Positions 6,960-16,371 of a DNA stretch of 40,653 bases are shown one piece after another. The notes under the pieces are model-generated. The model was not told the DNA's origin. It saw only the letters and a list, made by a program, of their open reading frames with translations, and did no database searches. Source of the stretch: a bacterium (GTDB taxonomy: Bacteria > CSSED10-310 > JAFGSJ01). A program made the translations under genes and the position numbers. Position 1 is the stretch's first letter. Every line of letters starts with the position of its first letter. The stretch spans positions 1 to 40,653 of the forward strand of contig JAFGSJ010000070.1 of assembly GCA_016934675.1 (NCBI GenBank), written 5' to 3'.

Positions 6960-9349
6960 TGCTGGATTTGTAACTGCTTGAGGATACTATCGATTTCCAT
7001 CCGGACTTCTTCACAGGGATCTGATTTCTGGATAGTGATCAGTTCCGGAATACTTTTTTTGCCTTCGATCCGGGCCAAAGCTCGGACGGCATGGCAGCGC
7101 ACGGTATAAAACTCACTGTCCAGAATTGCCTTAAGAAACAAAACCGCTTGATGAGTGCTTGAAGAACCGAGCACATCGACCATAAGGCATTTGACCTGAG
7201 TGCTGGACTGTTGGAAGAAATGCGTGAAGAATTCGAAATCATGAATCCCGAGTTGGACGAGGGCTTGGCAGGCCTCATGACAGACATGGTCATTGTGCAA
7301 TAGGGGAAGTAATTCATTGGTCCAGGCTGTCGCGCGCAGTTGACACATGGTCTGTATAACTGCTTTTTTGATAATATGTTCGCTGTTGTGCAGTTTTTTG
7401 ACGAGTGATGTGAGGCAGCGTTGGTCCCCCAGAGTGCCCAGGGCGTGAATAGCCGCATATTGAACATTCCAGGCGGGATCATCAAGACACAGGAGTAATG
7501 CGGGGATGGCTTTGTGATCACCAAGTGAGGCAAGGGCATCGATAGTATTCATTCTGATATCGACATCACGATTTTTCAACAGGCCCATTAAAAACACAAC
7601 ACTGTCCCGTTGGCGAATCCCACCCAAAGCTTTGATGATTGCGATTTTCAAGTGTTTATCATATTCCGGAAAGAGCTTGCACAATGCAGGCAGACTGTGT
7701 TCAAGGTTTAATTGCCCTAAAATCCTGATGACCTCAGACTTGATCTCGGGATCAGGGTCCTCGAGCAAGGGCAATAGGGCCTGTTCCAAAAAAGCCGGCT
7801 CGAGGTGGGTGCAGCATGCAACTGCGGCTAATCGGACTGCGGGGCTATTATCAAGCAGTCCCATTTGGATACTATGAGTTGACAAAGAGGCCGGGTTGAT
7901 CGCAAATAGAGCCCTTATTGTTTCAGCTTTGACATCTTCATGCTCGTCTGATAAAAGGTGATGCAACAGGTCAACATGCTCAGCCTTAACCAGACGGCCA
8001 CATATTTTTATGGTCCTCAACCGGGAATATTCGTCAGAATCGTTTAATAGTGCCAGAATTTTCGATTCGATTGTTAGCGAGGATGATTCACTCAGGACTT
8101 CGATGATCGAATTGACAACATGCTCGGGTGCTCTTGTCAATAGTGCCAGGAGGGCATTTTCAACCTCATCCAGTTCGATAATACCCTTCATGGTCAGGAC
8201 CGCCTGATTCTGGACCTCGGGATCCTTATCATTAAGCAAAGCCATACAGGCTTTAAGCCCCGCCTTGTTTTCGATCCAGCCCAGACATTGGAGCAGGACG
8301 ATCTTCATGTCCGGGTCAGGATTGCTTAGATTTTCCACAAGTTCAGGTACGGCCGCATCACCGATCGAGACAATCGAACTCAACGCATATTCTCCAAGAT
8401 TGTAATCTTTGAGCATTTCAATCAGTTTGGGGACCGCTCGTTTTTCTTTCAACCAACCCAGGGTGATAATGGTATTTTTCTGGACTTTTTCATTGGGTTC
8501 ATCGAGTGCCGCGAGGATGCTATCGAGAAGACCTTCATGTTCGAGTGTTTCCCGGACCTGGTCCAATGTGCTTGAATAGCGGGGATCGCAATGATCGAGT
8601 TTCGAGCGGATAGACATGATCGCACAGATGATATCATGATGGCAGACATGATCGCCTCGTTGGAGTTGGGTAAGAAGTGCGGGCAAGGCAGTCACATCAC
8701 CACTCTGCCCCAAAGCTTCGATGACTGCCGGTTGGAGCATCTCGTCATCGATTAGACCGACCAGGGCACTGGTCACGATAGGGTCACCGATGTTGCCCAA
8801 AGCATAAATGGCGGCATATTTGATCCAGAAATCATCGTCGAGCATTTCCAGTAAAGCATCGACGGCTTGAGCATCACCGATTTTTCCCAAAGTTTCGACC
8901 ACTGCCTGGCGGACATTCGCATCACTGTCCTTCAAGAGCGGAAACAAATAAGTTACCGCATGAGAATCGGCGACATCGCCGAGCAACTGGACAATGAACA
9001 TTCTCACTTCTTCGTCCGGATCGTTCAATCCTGCTGTAAGAAACGGTACCGCCCGCAGCCCCAATTCGCGGAAAATATCAAGAGCGGCATTACGGTTATC
9101 AGCATTATCGTGAGCATGTAAGTATTCGTTCAATGTGTGACAAAGTTCATCCAACGGCAAAGCTTCTATTGCTTTAATGGCTTGCTCGCGTACACGGTAA
9201 CTATGATCATACAACGCTTTCATTAGCAGCGGTAACAGGGTGATCTGACAGTTTTGGGCAATCTCTCGGATTGCCTGATAACGGACCGATTCGTTGTCCG
9301 ATAACAGCTCATGCAGCTTCGGACCCGCTTCCTGTTGGTCAAAATGCAT
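6956..9349 (-). CDS. HEAT/PBS-lyase-repeat protein of the che cluster
   Basis: A 797-residue protein made almost wholly of about 31-residue helical repeats, with the pattern (D/N)xxVRxxAVxxLGxIGDxxAVxxLLxLLxD. Good examples are NVRQAVVETLGKIGDAQAV and NVQYAAIHALGTLGDQRCL. Roughly two dozen units can be counted by eye, with no signal peptide, membrane span or catalytic motif. Such solenoids bind protein partners. It sits between two cheR genes and overlaps both (11 bases with cheR2, 4 bases with cheR1), so it is certainly co-expressed with them. I infer a scaffold or adaptor role for methylation enzymes, receptors or output partners; a HEAT protein next to a Myxococcus chemosensory cluster is recalled from the literature but was not checked. 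The start ATG has AGGGG upstream. Confidence 0.93.
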   Translation of the reverse strand: MHFDQQEAGPKLHELLSDNESVRYQAIREIAQNCQITLLPLLMKALYDHSYRVREQAIKAIEALPLDELCHTLNEYLHAHDNADNRNAALDIFRELGLRAVPFLTAGLNDPDEEVRMFIVQLLGDVADSHAVTYLFPLLKDSDANVRQAVVETLGKIGDAQAVDALLEMLDDDFWIKYAAIYALGNIGDPIVTSALVGLIDDEMLQPAVIEALGQSGDVTALPALLTQLQRGDHVCHHDIICAIMSIRSKLDHCDPRYSSTLDQVRETLEHEGLLDSILAALDEPNEKVQKNTIITLGWLKEKRAVPKLIEMLKDYNLGEYALSSIVSIGDAAVPELVENLSNPDPDMKIVLLQCLGWIENKAGLKACMALLNDKDPEVQNQAVLTMKGIIELDEVENALLALLTRAPEHVVNSIIEVLSESSSLTIESKILALLNDSDEYSRLRTIKICGRLVKAEHVDLLHHLLSDEHEDVKAETIRALFAINPASLSTHSIQMGLLDNSPAVRLAAVACCTHLEPAFLEQALLPLLEDPDPEIKSEVIRILGQLNLEHSLPALCKLFPEYDKHLKIAIIKALGGIRQRDSVVFLMGLLKNRDVDIRMNTIDALASLGDHKAIPALLLCLDDPAWNVQYAAIHALGTLGDQRCLTSLVKKLHNSEHIIKKAVIQTMCQLRATAWTNELLPLLHNDHVCHEACQALVQLGIHDFEFFTHFFQQSSTQVKCLMVDVLGSSSTHQAVLFLKAILDSEFYTVRCHAVRALARIEGKKSIPELITIQKSDPCEEVRMEIDSILKQLQIQQ

Positions 9350-10349
9350 GTGTGGCCCCTATCTCATTTGGAAAAGCGATCTGATGTCTGGCTTTCTGTT
9401 TCGTTTCATTTTCGGTTACTTGAAGTAAATCAGCCATGGTACCTGGCTTTTGATAATAGTGTATTCTTTTATAGGACCGAATGATAAAATTGTGAGAATG
9501 GATGTGAATCGTCTCCCGGTCGCCAATTATTAGAAAACCTCCGGGAACAAGCAGTCGCGAATAAAGTCGCAGTAATTCCTGCTGCGCTGTCGGGTCACAA
9601 TAGAGCAGTACATTGCAGCAAAATATCGCCTGAAAAAGGTGAGGAGTATTGAGAGAAAGCGGACCAAAAGTTGTTGAGAGCGTTGCGTTCGGACCAATCT
9701 GGTCCAATTGCAGTATATTGCATTCAGAAAAAGAGACCAACTTCTTGATATCCGCTGAGATTTCAAAGCCCGTCTCATTGGAGACACAGTATTTTTTTTG
9801 CATTTCGGCTGGAATGTGGACCAGGCTCTGGAGGTCATAGTAAGCCTGGCGAGCCCTGAATAAAGCACGAGGGCTGAGATCGCACGCGATAATTTCAATC
9901 GGCCAGGCCCGTGGACAGCGCATGCTTTCACGTATACACATGGCAATAGAATATGGTTCTTCACCGGTTGAACAACCCGCACTCCAAATCCTGATCGGTT
10001 TTTGAAACCGTTTTGTATCGGGACTATTCAATGAATGGGGAGACCTGATGCCGCTTAAGCCGGCTTCGATTTCAGGTACGATTATCTTCCGGAACGCTTC
10101 GAAGAGTTCATGATTTCTGAAGAACCTGGTCTCCAAGGTCAGCATCTGCTCGAGCAGAAAAAGATATTCAGCCGGTTCACGATCCAGAAGCTGCAGATAG
10201 CTGGACGAATCAAACTGACCACATCTTTGGACATGCCGCTCCAGAGCAATCTCCAACAGAATCAAACGAGAAGCAGTGATGTGTATTCTGCTTCTCGATT
10301 GAATATAGTCACAGCAGCGTTCGATCAATTTGTTTTTGTGTCGGTCCAT
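9339..10349 (-). CDS. cheR: CheR-type methyltransferase (second, divergent copy)
   Basis: A 336-residue CheR-like methyltransferase. The SAM motif IWSAGCSTGEEPYSIAM and the LETRFFRNHELFEAF segment are conserved, and LVPGGFLIIGDRETI matches the C-terminal fold. Two differences stand out: the usual CRNV(L/I)IYF motif reads CCNVLLYCD, with Arg replaced by Cys, and there is a polar C-terminal tail of about 35 residues. The open frame reaches a TTG at 10379 inside cheW, but the ATG at 10349, four bases past the cheW stop, is preferred although no good ribosome site precedes it. It may methylate a different receptor set from the first copy, or have lost strict CheR function. Confidence 0.9.
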   Translation of the reverse strand: MDRHKNKLIERCCDYIQSRSRIHITASRLILLEIALERHVQRCGQFDSSSYLQLLDREPAEYLFLLEQMLTLETRFFRNHELFEAFRKIIVPEIEAGLSGIRSPHSLNSPDTKRFQKPIRIWSAGCSTGEEPYSIAMCIRESMRCPRAWPIEIIACDLSPRALFRARQAYYDLQSLVHIPAEMQKKYCVSNETGFEISADIKKLVSFSECNILQLDQIGPNATLSTTFGPLSLNTPHLFQAIFCCNVLLYCDPTAQQELLRLYSRLLVPGGFLIIGDRETIHIHSHNFIIRSYKRIHYYQKPGTMADLLQVTENETKQKARHQIAFPNEIGATHAF

Positions 10350-10353
10350 TGTC

Positions 10354-10845
10354 TCAGGTCTGAATGGCTTGCAGGTCAAACTGAGTTAAGTGCTTTATCT
10401 CATTGGGTGTCAGTATTTTATCCGGTAAGATCACAATGACGATTCGGTCCAGGGTTTTAACCATGCAATCAACATAGGCAGTTTCGGCTTGGTCTGCCAT
10501 GAAATCGGGCGTTTCCATTTTGGGCAGTTGCTCGATCTCGATGAGGCTGGCAACATCATCGACCACAAAACCGATCGAAGCTACAGCGGGATTGATGATC
10601 ACAATTCTTTTGCGTGCAAATCGTGTTTCCACGATGGTGAAACGTTGTCTGAGATCAATAATGGGGACAATAGCACCCCGTAATTCAATGATGCCTGTCA
10701 GGAAATCAGGTGCTTGAGGTAACCGGGTCAAGTGCTGATATTGAATGATTTCTTGCACAGAGGCAATATCGATTCCAAAAAGCTCATTACCAAGGAAAAA
10801 AGTCACTATTTGTCTTTTACGGAGTTGTTTGACCTGGCTGGGCAT
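10354..10845 (-). CDS. cheW: Chemotaxis coupling protein CheW
   Basis: A 163-residue protein consisting of a single CheW domain. Typical segments are QIVTFFLGNELFGIDIASV, IIQYQHLTRLPQAP, GIIELRGAIVPIIDLR and GFVVDDV. It links transducers to CheA in the signalling array. Ribosome site GGAG lies 5 bases before the ATG. It follows the extended CheW gene by 16 bases. The C-terminal 20 residues extend past the core fold. Having two CheW proteins plus the CheW-like domain of CheA would allow mixed array rings. Confidence 0.95.
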   Translation of the reverse strand: MPSQVKQLRKRQIVTFFLGNELFGIDIASVQEIIQYQHLTRLPQAPDFLTGIIELRGAIVPIIDLRQRFTIVETRFARKRIVIINPAVASIGFVVDDVASLIEIEQLPKMETPDFMADQAETAYVDCMVKTLDRIVIVILPDKILTPNEIKHLTQFDLQAIQT

Positions 10846-10861
10846 ATTCTCTCCGGAACCA

Positions 10862-11725
10862 TTAATTGTCCTTACTCAGTATCTGATCAAGATCGAGAAT
10901 ACTGACAATTTTCTCATCCAGTAAAGTGACACCTTTGACATATTTTCTCTGTTCTCGGGAGAGGTCCTCGGGTGTGGCCTCTATTTTGTCCTCATCAATC
11001 GTGATGACTTGGGCTACCCGATCGACCAACAGGCCGATCAGCTTTGTCTGTGAGCCATATTCCGACACAACGATTCGGCTTTCTTTTGTTATCGGGGTTG
11101 AGCCCAGATTAAGACGTCTTTTCAATTCTATGACGGTTAAAATCTTGCCGCGCATATTGACGACGCCCAAGATAAAAACTGGTGCATTGGGAATATGGGT
11201 AATCGAGGTGACCCGGTTAATTTCCTGAACAGTATGAATAGGCAAGGCGTACATGTTATCATCGAGATAAAAAGAGACAAATTTCAAGCGTTTATTTCGG
11301 TTGAGACCCTGCTTCATTGTCCTTGAGTCGGTCTTAGTTACTACCTTTTCGTCTGATGTATGGCTAAAAGAACCGGAAGAAACAGGTCCTTGGTCCCCAG
11401 GGTGGTGCTCGATCTGTGCCAGAACATCCTTGGCCAGGCCAAAAGGTGGTAAAACGATCTTTTTCTGCTTATCTAAGGGAGGGGCAAGGGGCTTTTTTTC
11501 AGCCAGGACCACGGGCTGATCAGGGGATTGTTTCTTGACAGATTTGCTTTTCTTCTTGGGATCGTGTCCTTTTTGGGGATCACTATCGACTGATCTCTGC
11601 CTGGTTGAGGCCGATTTTGCCGACTTAGGGCTTGGAGTACCGCCAGACAAAGCCCCACGCCTTGTCCTTATTTCCTTCGAATCTGATGGTTTTTGAGTGG
11701 ACTCAGGTGTCTTATTCACATCCAT
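10862..11725 (-). CDS. cheW: CheW-domain protein with long disordered N-terminus
   Basis: 287 residues: residues 1 to about 140 are low-complexity and rich in Lys, Ser, Pro and Gln (stretches such as KKKSKSVKKQSPDQP), while residues about 145-285 form a normal CheW domain (KFVSFYLDDNMYALPIHTV, GVVNMRGKILTVIELKRRL, IGLLVDRVAQV). The extension carries no recognisable domain and is probably disordered; it may tether the array to another partner or compartment. It lies 50 bases downstream of cheA and 16 bases upstream of the second cheW. The ribosome site is weak, so translation may be lower than that of its neighbours. Confidence 0.93.
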   Translation of the reverse strand: MDVNKTPESTQKPSDSKEIRTRRGALSGGTPSPKSAKSASTRQRSVDSDPQKGHDPKKKSKSVKKQSPDQPVVLAEKKPLAPPLDKQKKIVLPPFGLAKDVLAQIEHHPGDQGPVSSGSFSHTSDEKVVTKTDSRTMKQGLNRNKRLKFVSFYLDDNMYALPIHTVQEINRVTSITHIPNAPVFILGVVNMRGKILTVIELKRRLNLGSTPITKESRIVVSEYGSQTKLIGLLVDRVAQVITIDEDKIEATPEDLSREQRKYVKGVTLLDEKIVSILDLDQILSKDN

Positions 11726-11775
11726 TTTTCATACCATTTTCTTTCATATAATAGACTGTCTCAGCATGATCACAA

Positions 11776-13464
11776 TCACTCCTTATTCTGACGAAAGGAG
11801 GAAACTTTCTGCTCGATCTGGACCAGACTCTTGTTCTCAATAAAGGCATGAATGTCAAGAATAAGAATGACTGTGCCGTCACCGAGGATGGAGGCCCCGG
11901 TAATGCCTTGATAGAGACCAAAATAATCATCGAGCGGTTTGATAACAATATCTTGTCTACCCAGAAGGCGGTCGACCATAAGCCCGATTTTACGTGACGA
12001 ACCCTGGACAACGACAACATAAAACTGATCACTTTCCAATGTTTTGTGCTCGAAGAATTGACCCAGATCAATCAACGGTAATATGGACTCGCGAATCGTA
12101 GCGACCTTGCATTGGTTCACTTCGCTCACTTCTTCTATCTGCATTTTCAGGCTTTCCACAACCGCTGACAGGGGAACGGCGTAGAATTCTCCCGCTACCT
12201 CGACTAACAGGGCCGATATTATAGCCAGAGTCAGCGGCAATTTGAGTGTAAAACGGGTGTATATATCAGGTTCACTGGTCACCTCGATACTGCCGTTGAT
12301 TTTTTCAAGACTCTTACGGACAACATCCATACCGATTCCACGGCCCGATGTTTCGGTCACTTGTTGTGCCGTACTCAAGCCCGATATAAAAAGCAGATCG
12401 GTATCATTTGTTTGATAATCTTCATTGTCCTGAATACCCAATAGGTTGGCTTTCTGGCGGAGTTTTTTGAAATCAATACCTCGGCCATCATCTTCGATGG
12501 TTAAGATGATATAACTCGATTCCTGTTGGGCTTGGAGTTTAATGGTGCCCTGAGCCGGTTTACCCTTGGCCAGACGCTCATCAACCGGTTCAATACCATG
12601 GTCAATGGCATTGCGAATGAGATGAAGCAAGGGTTCGCCGATCTCATCGATGACACGTTTATCGAGTTCTGTTTCTTCCCCTTCAAACAGAAGAGTCACA
12701 TCCTTGCCCGTTCCCTTGGTAAGATTGCGGGCCAAAGGTGGAAACTTGAGGAAAACCTGCTGAAGCGGCAGCATTCTTACCTTCATGATCGCTTCATACA
12801 GTTCAGTCGATACTTTGTCGATCTGTTCGAAGGTATCGCCGAGATCAAGGACAAGCCCACGTTCTCCCAGTTCATCCTTGAATTGCGTCCCAATTTGACC
12901 AAGTCTGGTCCGATAGATCACCAATTCTCCCATCAAATTCAAGAGATTGTCCAGCCGATCAAGATTGACTTTCAGAACATTTGATAATCGTTGTGACCTG
13001 ACATTCTGAATGCCTTGTGTTGGAGCTTTTCGAACGTTTTTACCGTGTGCCTCCGGTATTGGCAACTGTCCGGAGGCGATATAGTCCTGAATATTCCGGA
13101 TTTCACCGGTCAGGTCGACCCGCTGAGGTGCCACCGGATCGAGATTGTTAATGAGGTCTCGCAGTCGTGAAAAGCATGTCCTGACAAAATCAATCGAAGC
13201 ATCCGAGAGACTTAATTGACCGGTTTGGAACGCATTGAACAAGTCTTCCAGACTATGTGCCAAACTCTGAATCGTATCGAAGCCCATCATGCCTGAGTTG
13301 CCCTTGAATGTATGGAGTGAACTCAGGATTTCACCAAGTATCAACCCGAAATCGCCTTCCTTGTTCTTTTCCAAGTCGAAGATAAGATTGTCGAGATCAT
13401 CGAGAAAGTCATTGGTATCTTCGATATAATCGTTGATCAATTCTTTATGTTCATCAAAGCTCAT
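11776..13464 (-). CDS. cheA: Chemotaxis histidine kinase CheA lacking a P2 domain
   Basis: Autophosphorylating kinase that feeds CheY and CheB. The 562 residues are short for CheA. Domains in order: P1/HPt (1-110, phospho-His51 in SSLHTFKGNSGM), a linker of about 50 residues, P3 dimerisation (165-225, with NLMGELVIYRTRL), P4 catalytic (230-410; N-box HLIRNAIDHG 281-290, G1 DDGRGID 325-331, G2 GRGIGMDVV 374-382) and P5 CheW-like (415-555). The space between P1 and P3 is too small for a P2 (CheY/CheB-docking) domain, so the response regulators must dock directly on P1 or P4. Start ATG follows GGGGAA. It lies 62 bases downstream of the transducer gene. Confidence 0.97.
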   Translation of the reverse strand: MSFDEHKELINDYIEDTNDFLDDLDNLIFDLEKNKEGDFGLILGEILSSLHTFKGNSGMMGFDTIQSLAHSLEDLFNAFQTGQLSLSDASIDFVRTCFSRLRDLINNLDPVAPQRVDLTGEIRNIQDYIASGQLPIPEAHGKNVRKAPTQGIQNVRSQRLSNVLKVNLDRLDNLLNLMGELVIYRTRLGQIGTQFKDELGERGLVLDLGDTFEQIDKVSTELYEAIMKVRMLPLQQVFLKFPPLARNLTKGTGKDVTLLFEGEETELDKRVIDEIGEPLLHLIRNAIDHGIEPVDERLAKGKPAQGTIKLQAQQESSYIILTIEDDGRGIDFKKLRQKANLLGIQDNEDYQTNDTDLLFISGLSTAQQVTETSGRGIGMDVVRKSLEKINGSIEVTSEPDIYTRFTLKLPLTLAIISALLVEVAGEFYAVPLSAVVESLKMQIEEVSEVNQCKVATIRESILPLIDLGQFFEHKTLESDQFYVVVVQGSSRKIGLMVDRLLGRQDIVIKPLDDYFGLYQGITGASILGDGTVILILDIHAFIENKSLVQIEQKVSSFRQNKE

Positions 13465-13526
13465 GAGTTCCCCAGTGTTTTCGGGTTTGCCGTTTTTTTC
13501 CGTTCAAACCCATCCAGACTCAATGC

Positions 13527-15371
13527 TTACTCGAAACGAAATTCACCCACAAGCTGCTGCAATCCATCGGATAGAGATGCCATATCCTGGGAAGCCCTGG
13601 CCAGTTTTTGCACGGCTTCGAGATTGGCCTTGGCAATCGAGCTGATATTCTCGACGGATTGAACCACGTTGGTCCCACCCTCTTTTTGTTCATGGGTAGC
13701 ATTCTTGACTAAATCAGTCATCATGGCCATGTCCTCAACGATTTGAACAACCCTTTGAATCCCGGCAGTCTGCTCCTTGATCGATTCATTGACTGACTGG
13801 GTCAGATGATTCATTTCTTCGACAGATTTGACGACATTGTTAGCCGCGGTAGACTGTTCAGTAGCCGACATGGCAATATCACCCAGTAATACCGACACAG
13901 AAGTGATCGCTGTTTGGATGGTATTAATGGCTGAACCAGCCTGATCCGCCATATTAATGCCTTCCTCGGAAAAACGGGCCCCTTCATCACTGACATTGAC
14001 CGCGGATGAAGTTTCCTTCTGGACTTCCTTGATCACATCGGCTATCTCTTTAGTGGCCTTGATCGACCGTTCGGCTAACTTGCGCACCTCATCAGCAACC
14101 ACGGCAAAACCACGGCCGGCATCACCGGCCCGGGCCGCCTCGATTGCTGCATTCAGGGCCAAAAGATTGGTCTGGTCCGCAATCTCCTCGATCACCCCGA
14201 TGATGCCACCAATCGACTCGGAACGTTTGCCGAGGTCCCTGATCACACTCGAGATATTCCGCATCATTTCACCGATATTCTTCATGCCTTCAACGGTTTT
14301 AAGGACCGCCTGACCACCTTCTTGAGCTTCATTGGATGCCTGCTGGGCCAACTTATCGGATTGACCGATATTTTTGTTTATGTTCTCCATGGTCACAATC
14401 ATCTGCTCAATGGTGGAACTCGTTTCAGCAACGTTGGCCGCTACCGACTCAGAACTGCGCATCACCATGCCAGCCGAGGTCCCAATCTGTTGTATAAAAC
14501 TGGTGGTTTCTTCGACATTCGAAGCCAGATTGGTTATGTTCGTGGCAACGGACTGAATATTGACCGACATCTCTTCCATCGAGGAACTGGTCTCTTCTGC
14601 CGCACCAGCTTGCTGCTGAGCTCCACTGGCAATCGACTCGGATATGGATGCAACCTGCTCCGCTGATATGGAAACATCCGTTGATGTCTGTCGTATCGAA
14701 CCGATCATCTTTTTTAATGAATCAATCATTGCATTGATCTGACGCCCGAGATTACCGACTTCATCGTCTCGCTCGATAGTGGCTTTTAAAGATAAATCAC
14801 CGATTGAGATGTGCTCAACTACTTCAACCAGGCGATTGAGAGGACCGGTAACACCATGGGTGAATACAATCGTTCCGAGGATGAACAACAGGACAATTAC
14901 TACCAGCCCCAAACCTACATTATATATCCCCCGGTATATATTTTGCGTCAGCAGGTCCCGATGATAATACAAGCGGACATGACCCAATAATTGCCCCTCC
15001 TGTTTGAGCTCTCGTTGATACACTACAGAGCGTGATGCATCCAACTCGGCCGTCTTATCACGTTGCAAGCCCAGGTACTTGTTGTTTCTGTCGTAAAAGG
15101 CAGCATAGACTATCTCAGGGTCTGCCATGACTTGTTTACACAGAGTATCCAAGGAAACCAAATCATTATTCATGATCGCCCGTTGACTCATTTGCTCCAA
15201 AATCAGGACCAAGGCCTCACCACGATGATCCATCATCTTGTGAACAAAACTATTATTGCTTCTCACGAGCACAATACTAAAACAACCAAATAATAACACG
15301 GTCATGATGATATTCGAGACCAAAAAACGTCTACCGACTGTATTGATTTTCCAAAATTTTGATTTGTTCAT
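13527..15371 (-). CDS. mcp: Methyl-accepting chemotaxis protein
   Basis: A 614-residue transducer. Membrane segment one is residues about 16-37, followed by a small periplasmic domain (38-151) of unknown ligand, a second membrane segment (152-171), a HAMP domain (172-225) and a long cytoplasmic coiled hairpin. The tip is conserved ([20 protein letters not shown] near 395-414, then [18 protein letters not shown]). Glu/Gln-rich heptads such as [19 protein letters not shown] are candidate methylation sites for the two CheR enzymes and CheB. There is no CheR-binding pentapeptide at the C-terminus (it ends GEFRFE). Ribosome site GGGAG before the ATG. Only this receptor is encoded here; others may exist elsewhere. 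Confidence 0.97.
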   Translation of the reverse strand: MNKSKFWKINTVGRRFLVSNIIMTVLLFGCFSIVLVRSNNSFVHKMMDHRGEALVLILEQMSQRAIMNNDLVSLDTLCKQVMADPEIVYAAFYDRNNKYLGLQRDKTAELDASRSVVYQRELKQEGQLLGHVRLYYHRDLLTQNIYRGIYNVGLGLVVIVLLFILGTIVFTHGVTGPLNRLVEVVEHISIGDLSLKATIERDDEVGNLGRQINAMIDSLKKMIGSIRQTSTDVSISAEQVASISESIASGAQQQAGAAEETSSSMEEMSVNIQSVATNITNLASNVEETTSFIQQIGTSAGMVMRSSESVAANVAETSSTIEQMIVTMENINKNIGQSDKLAQQASNEAQEGGQAVLKTVEGMKNIGEMMRNISSVIRDLGKRSESIGGIIGVIEEIADQTNLLALNAAIEAARAGDAGRGFAVVADEVRKLAERSIKATKEIADVIKEVQKETSSAVNVSDEGARFSEEGINMADQAGSAINTIQTAITSVSVLLGDIAMSATEQSTAANNVVKSVEEMNHLTQSVNESIKEQTAGIQRVVQIVEDMAMMTDLVKNATHEQKEGGTNVVQSVENISSIAKANLEAVQKLARASQDMASLSDGLQQLVGEFRFE

Positions 15372-15481
15372 CCCCTACTCCCTCTTTCCGATTATCTGTT
15401 ATTGCAGTACTCAGGCCCAGATCATGACATGTACCATGATAGTGTTTGCCTGAACCGACCAAAACACTCTCGTTCAAGCCT

Positions 15482-15877
15482 CTAGGACCTATCCCCATTA
15501 CCGATCAGTTGATCAATCAATGTCCGCAATTGAGGTCCCTGAAAAGGCTTCGCGATATAGGCATCCGCCCCAAGACTCAAACCACGAACGGTGTCCTCTT
15601 CCTTGCCCTCTGTGCTGATGATTATGACCGGAATCCGCTCATAGTCAGGGTCCTTCCGGATTATTCCCAAAAACTGTAACCCGTTCATCGTGGGCATATT
15701 GATATCAAGAAGGATTAAACCGACATCTCCATTTTGTTGCAGTTGATCCAACCCATCCTGACCGTTTAAAGCATAAATCAGCTTAGTCCCTTTACGCTTA
15801 TAAATGCCCAGTAGTAAATCATACATCTTGTGCAACAGGGTAGAATCTTCAACGATTAGTATTTTTTTCAGTTCCAT
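15482..15877 (-). CDS. cheY: Single-domain response regulator (CheY-like)
   Basis: A receiver domain with no output domain (131 residues from the chosen ATG). Numbered from an alternative ATG 9 bases upstream, the active-site residues are Glu13/Asp14 (IVEDS), phospho-acceptor Asp61 (LLDINMP), Ser91 (IIISTEG) and Lys113 (AKPF). I chose the second ATG because the upstream one has its AGGG directly abutting the codon. It is the first gene of the che operon, 110 bases upstream of mcp. The STEG segment and overall form fit a CheY accepting phosphate from CheA. The downstream target (flagellar motor, pilus or other) is not encoded in this window. Confidence 0.93.
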   Translation of the reverse strand: MELKKILIVEDSTLLHKMYDLLLGIYKRKGTKLIYALNGQDGLDQLQQNGDVGLILLDINMPTMNGLQFLGIIRKDPDYERIPVIIISTEGKEEDTVRGLSLGADAYIAKPFQGPQLRTLIDQLIGNGDRS

Positions 15878-15886
15878 GGCCCCCAT

Positions 15887-16371
15887 CCCTATTAGTCTAA
15901 ATATTCAGGTCGAAATGATTAGAATAGTTACCGGTCCCCAGCATAAAATTGCCCGACTATTATAAATTGCGATGCTTCAGTCCTTTCACCAGGGCGAGTG
16001 CCTCATCAACAGCCCCTCATGAGTGTACAGCGTGTCTTCCCTTGTCTGCTCCATGTGTTCCACTGATCTTTTCTGTATGGGCCTTGGTTTAGACTTTAGC
16101 TTCGACTTACGCTAGGATTATGCAGTTTTTATGCCAAAATATAGATTCTTAGCTTAGGCAATACTTGGAACATGCTCCATTTTAATATCAACTCTTAATA
16201 AGGTGACAATCCTGCCCATTTTGGACTCAAATAGTGCAAAATATGTATGGTGATGTGCAAAAAATGGTAGCGCATGCTCAATCGAGTGAAGTGCTTCCGT
16301 TCCATGAGCTGATAGTGTCGATCGGGTGAGACCTGGGAGGCATTGCGGAGAAGAACCCGTGTCGGAATAGA
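15887..16371 (-). other. 485-base non-coding gap with che operon promoter region
   Basis: No coding frame is convincing here. On the minus strand a perfect TATAAT lies at 15959-15964, about 85 bases before cheY, but the -35 region 17 bases upstream (15982-15987) is poor. The remaining 350 bases toward the IMPase-like gene contain scattered A/T-rich stretches and no clear terminator hairpin, RNA gene or repeat that I can recognise. Confidence 0.5.
15959..15987 (-). promoter_or_regulatory. Candidate promoter of the chemosensory operon
   Basis: TATAAT (15959-15964, minus strand) is a perfect -10 element; the matching -35 position (15982-15987) does not resemble TTGACA, so an activator or another sigma factor could be needed. 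No sigma-28 or sigma-54 consensus was recognised upstream of cheY. Confidence 0.3.
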
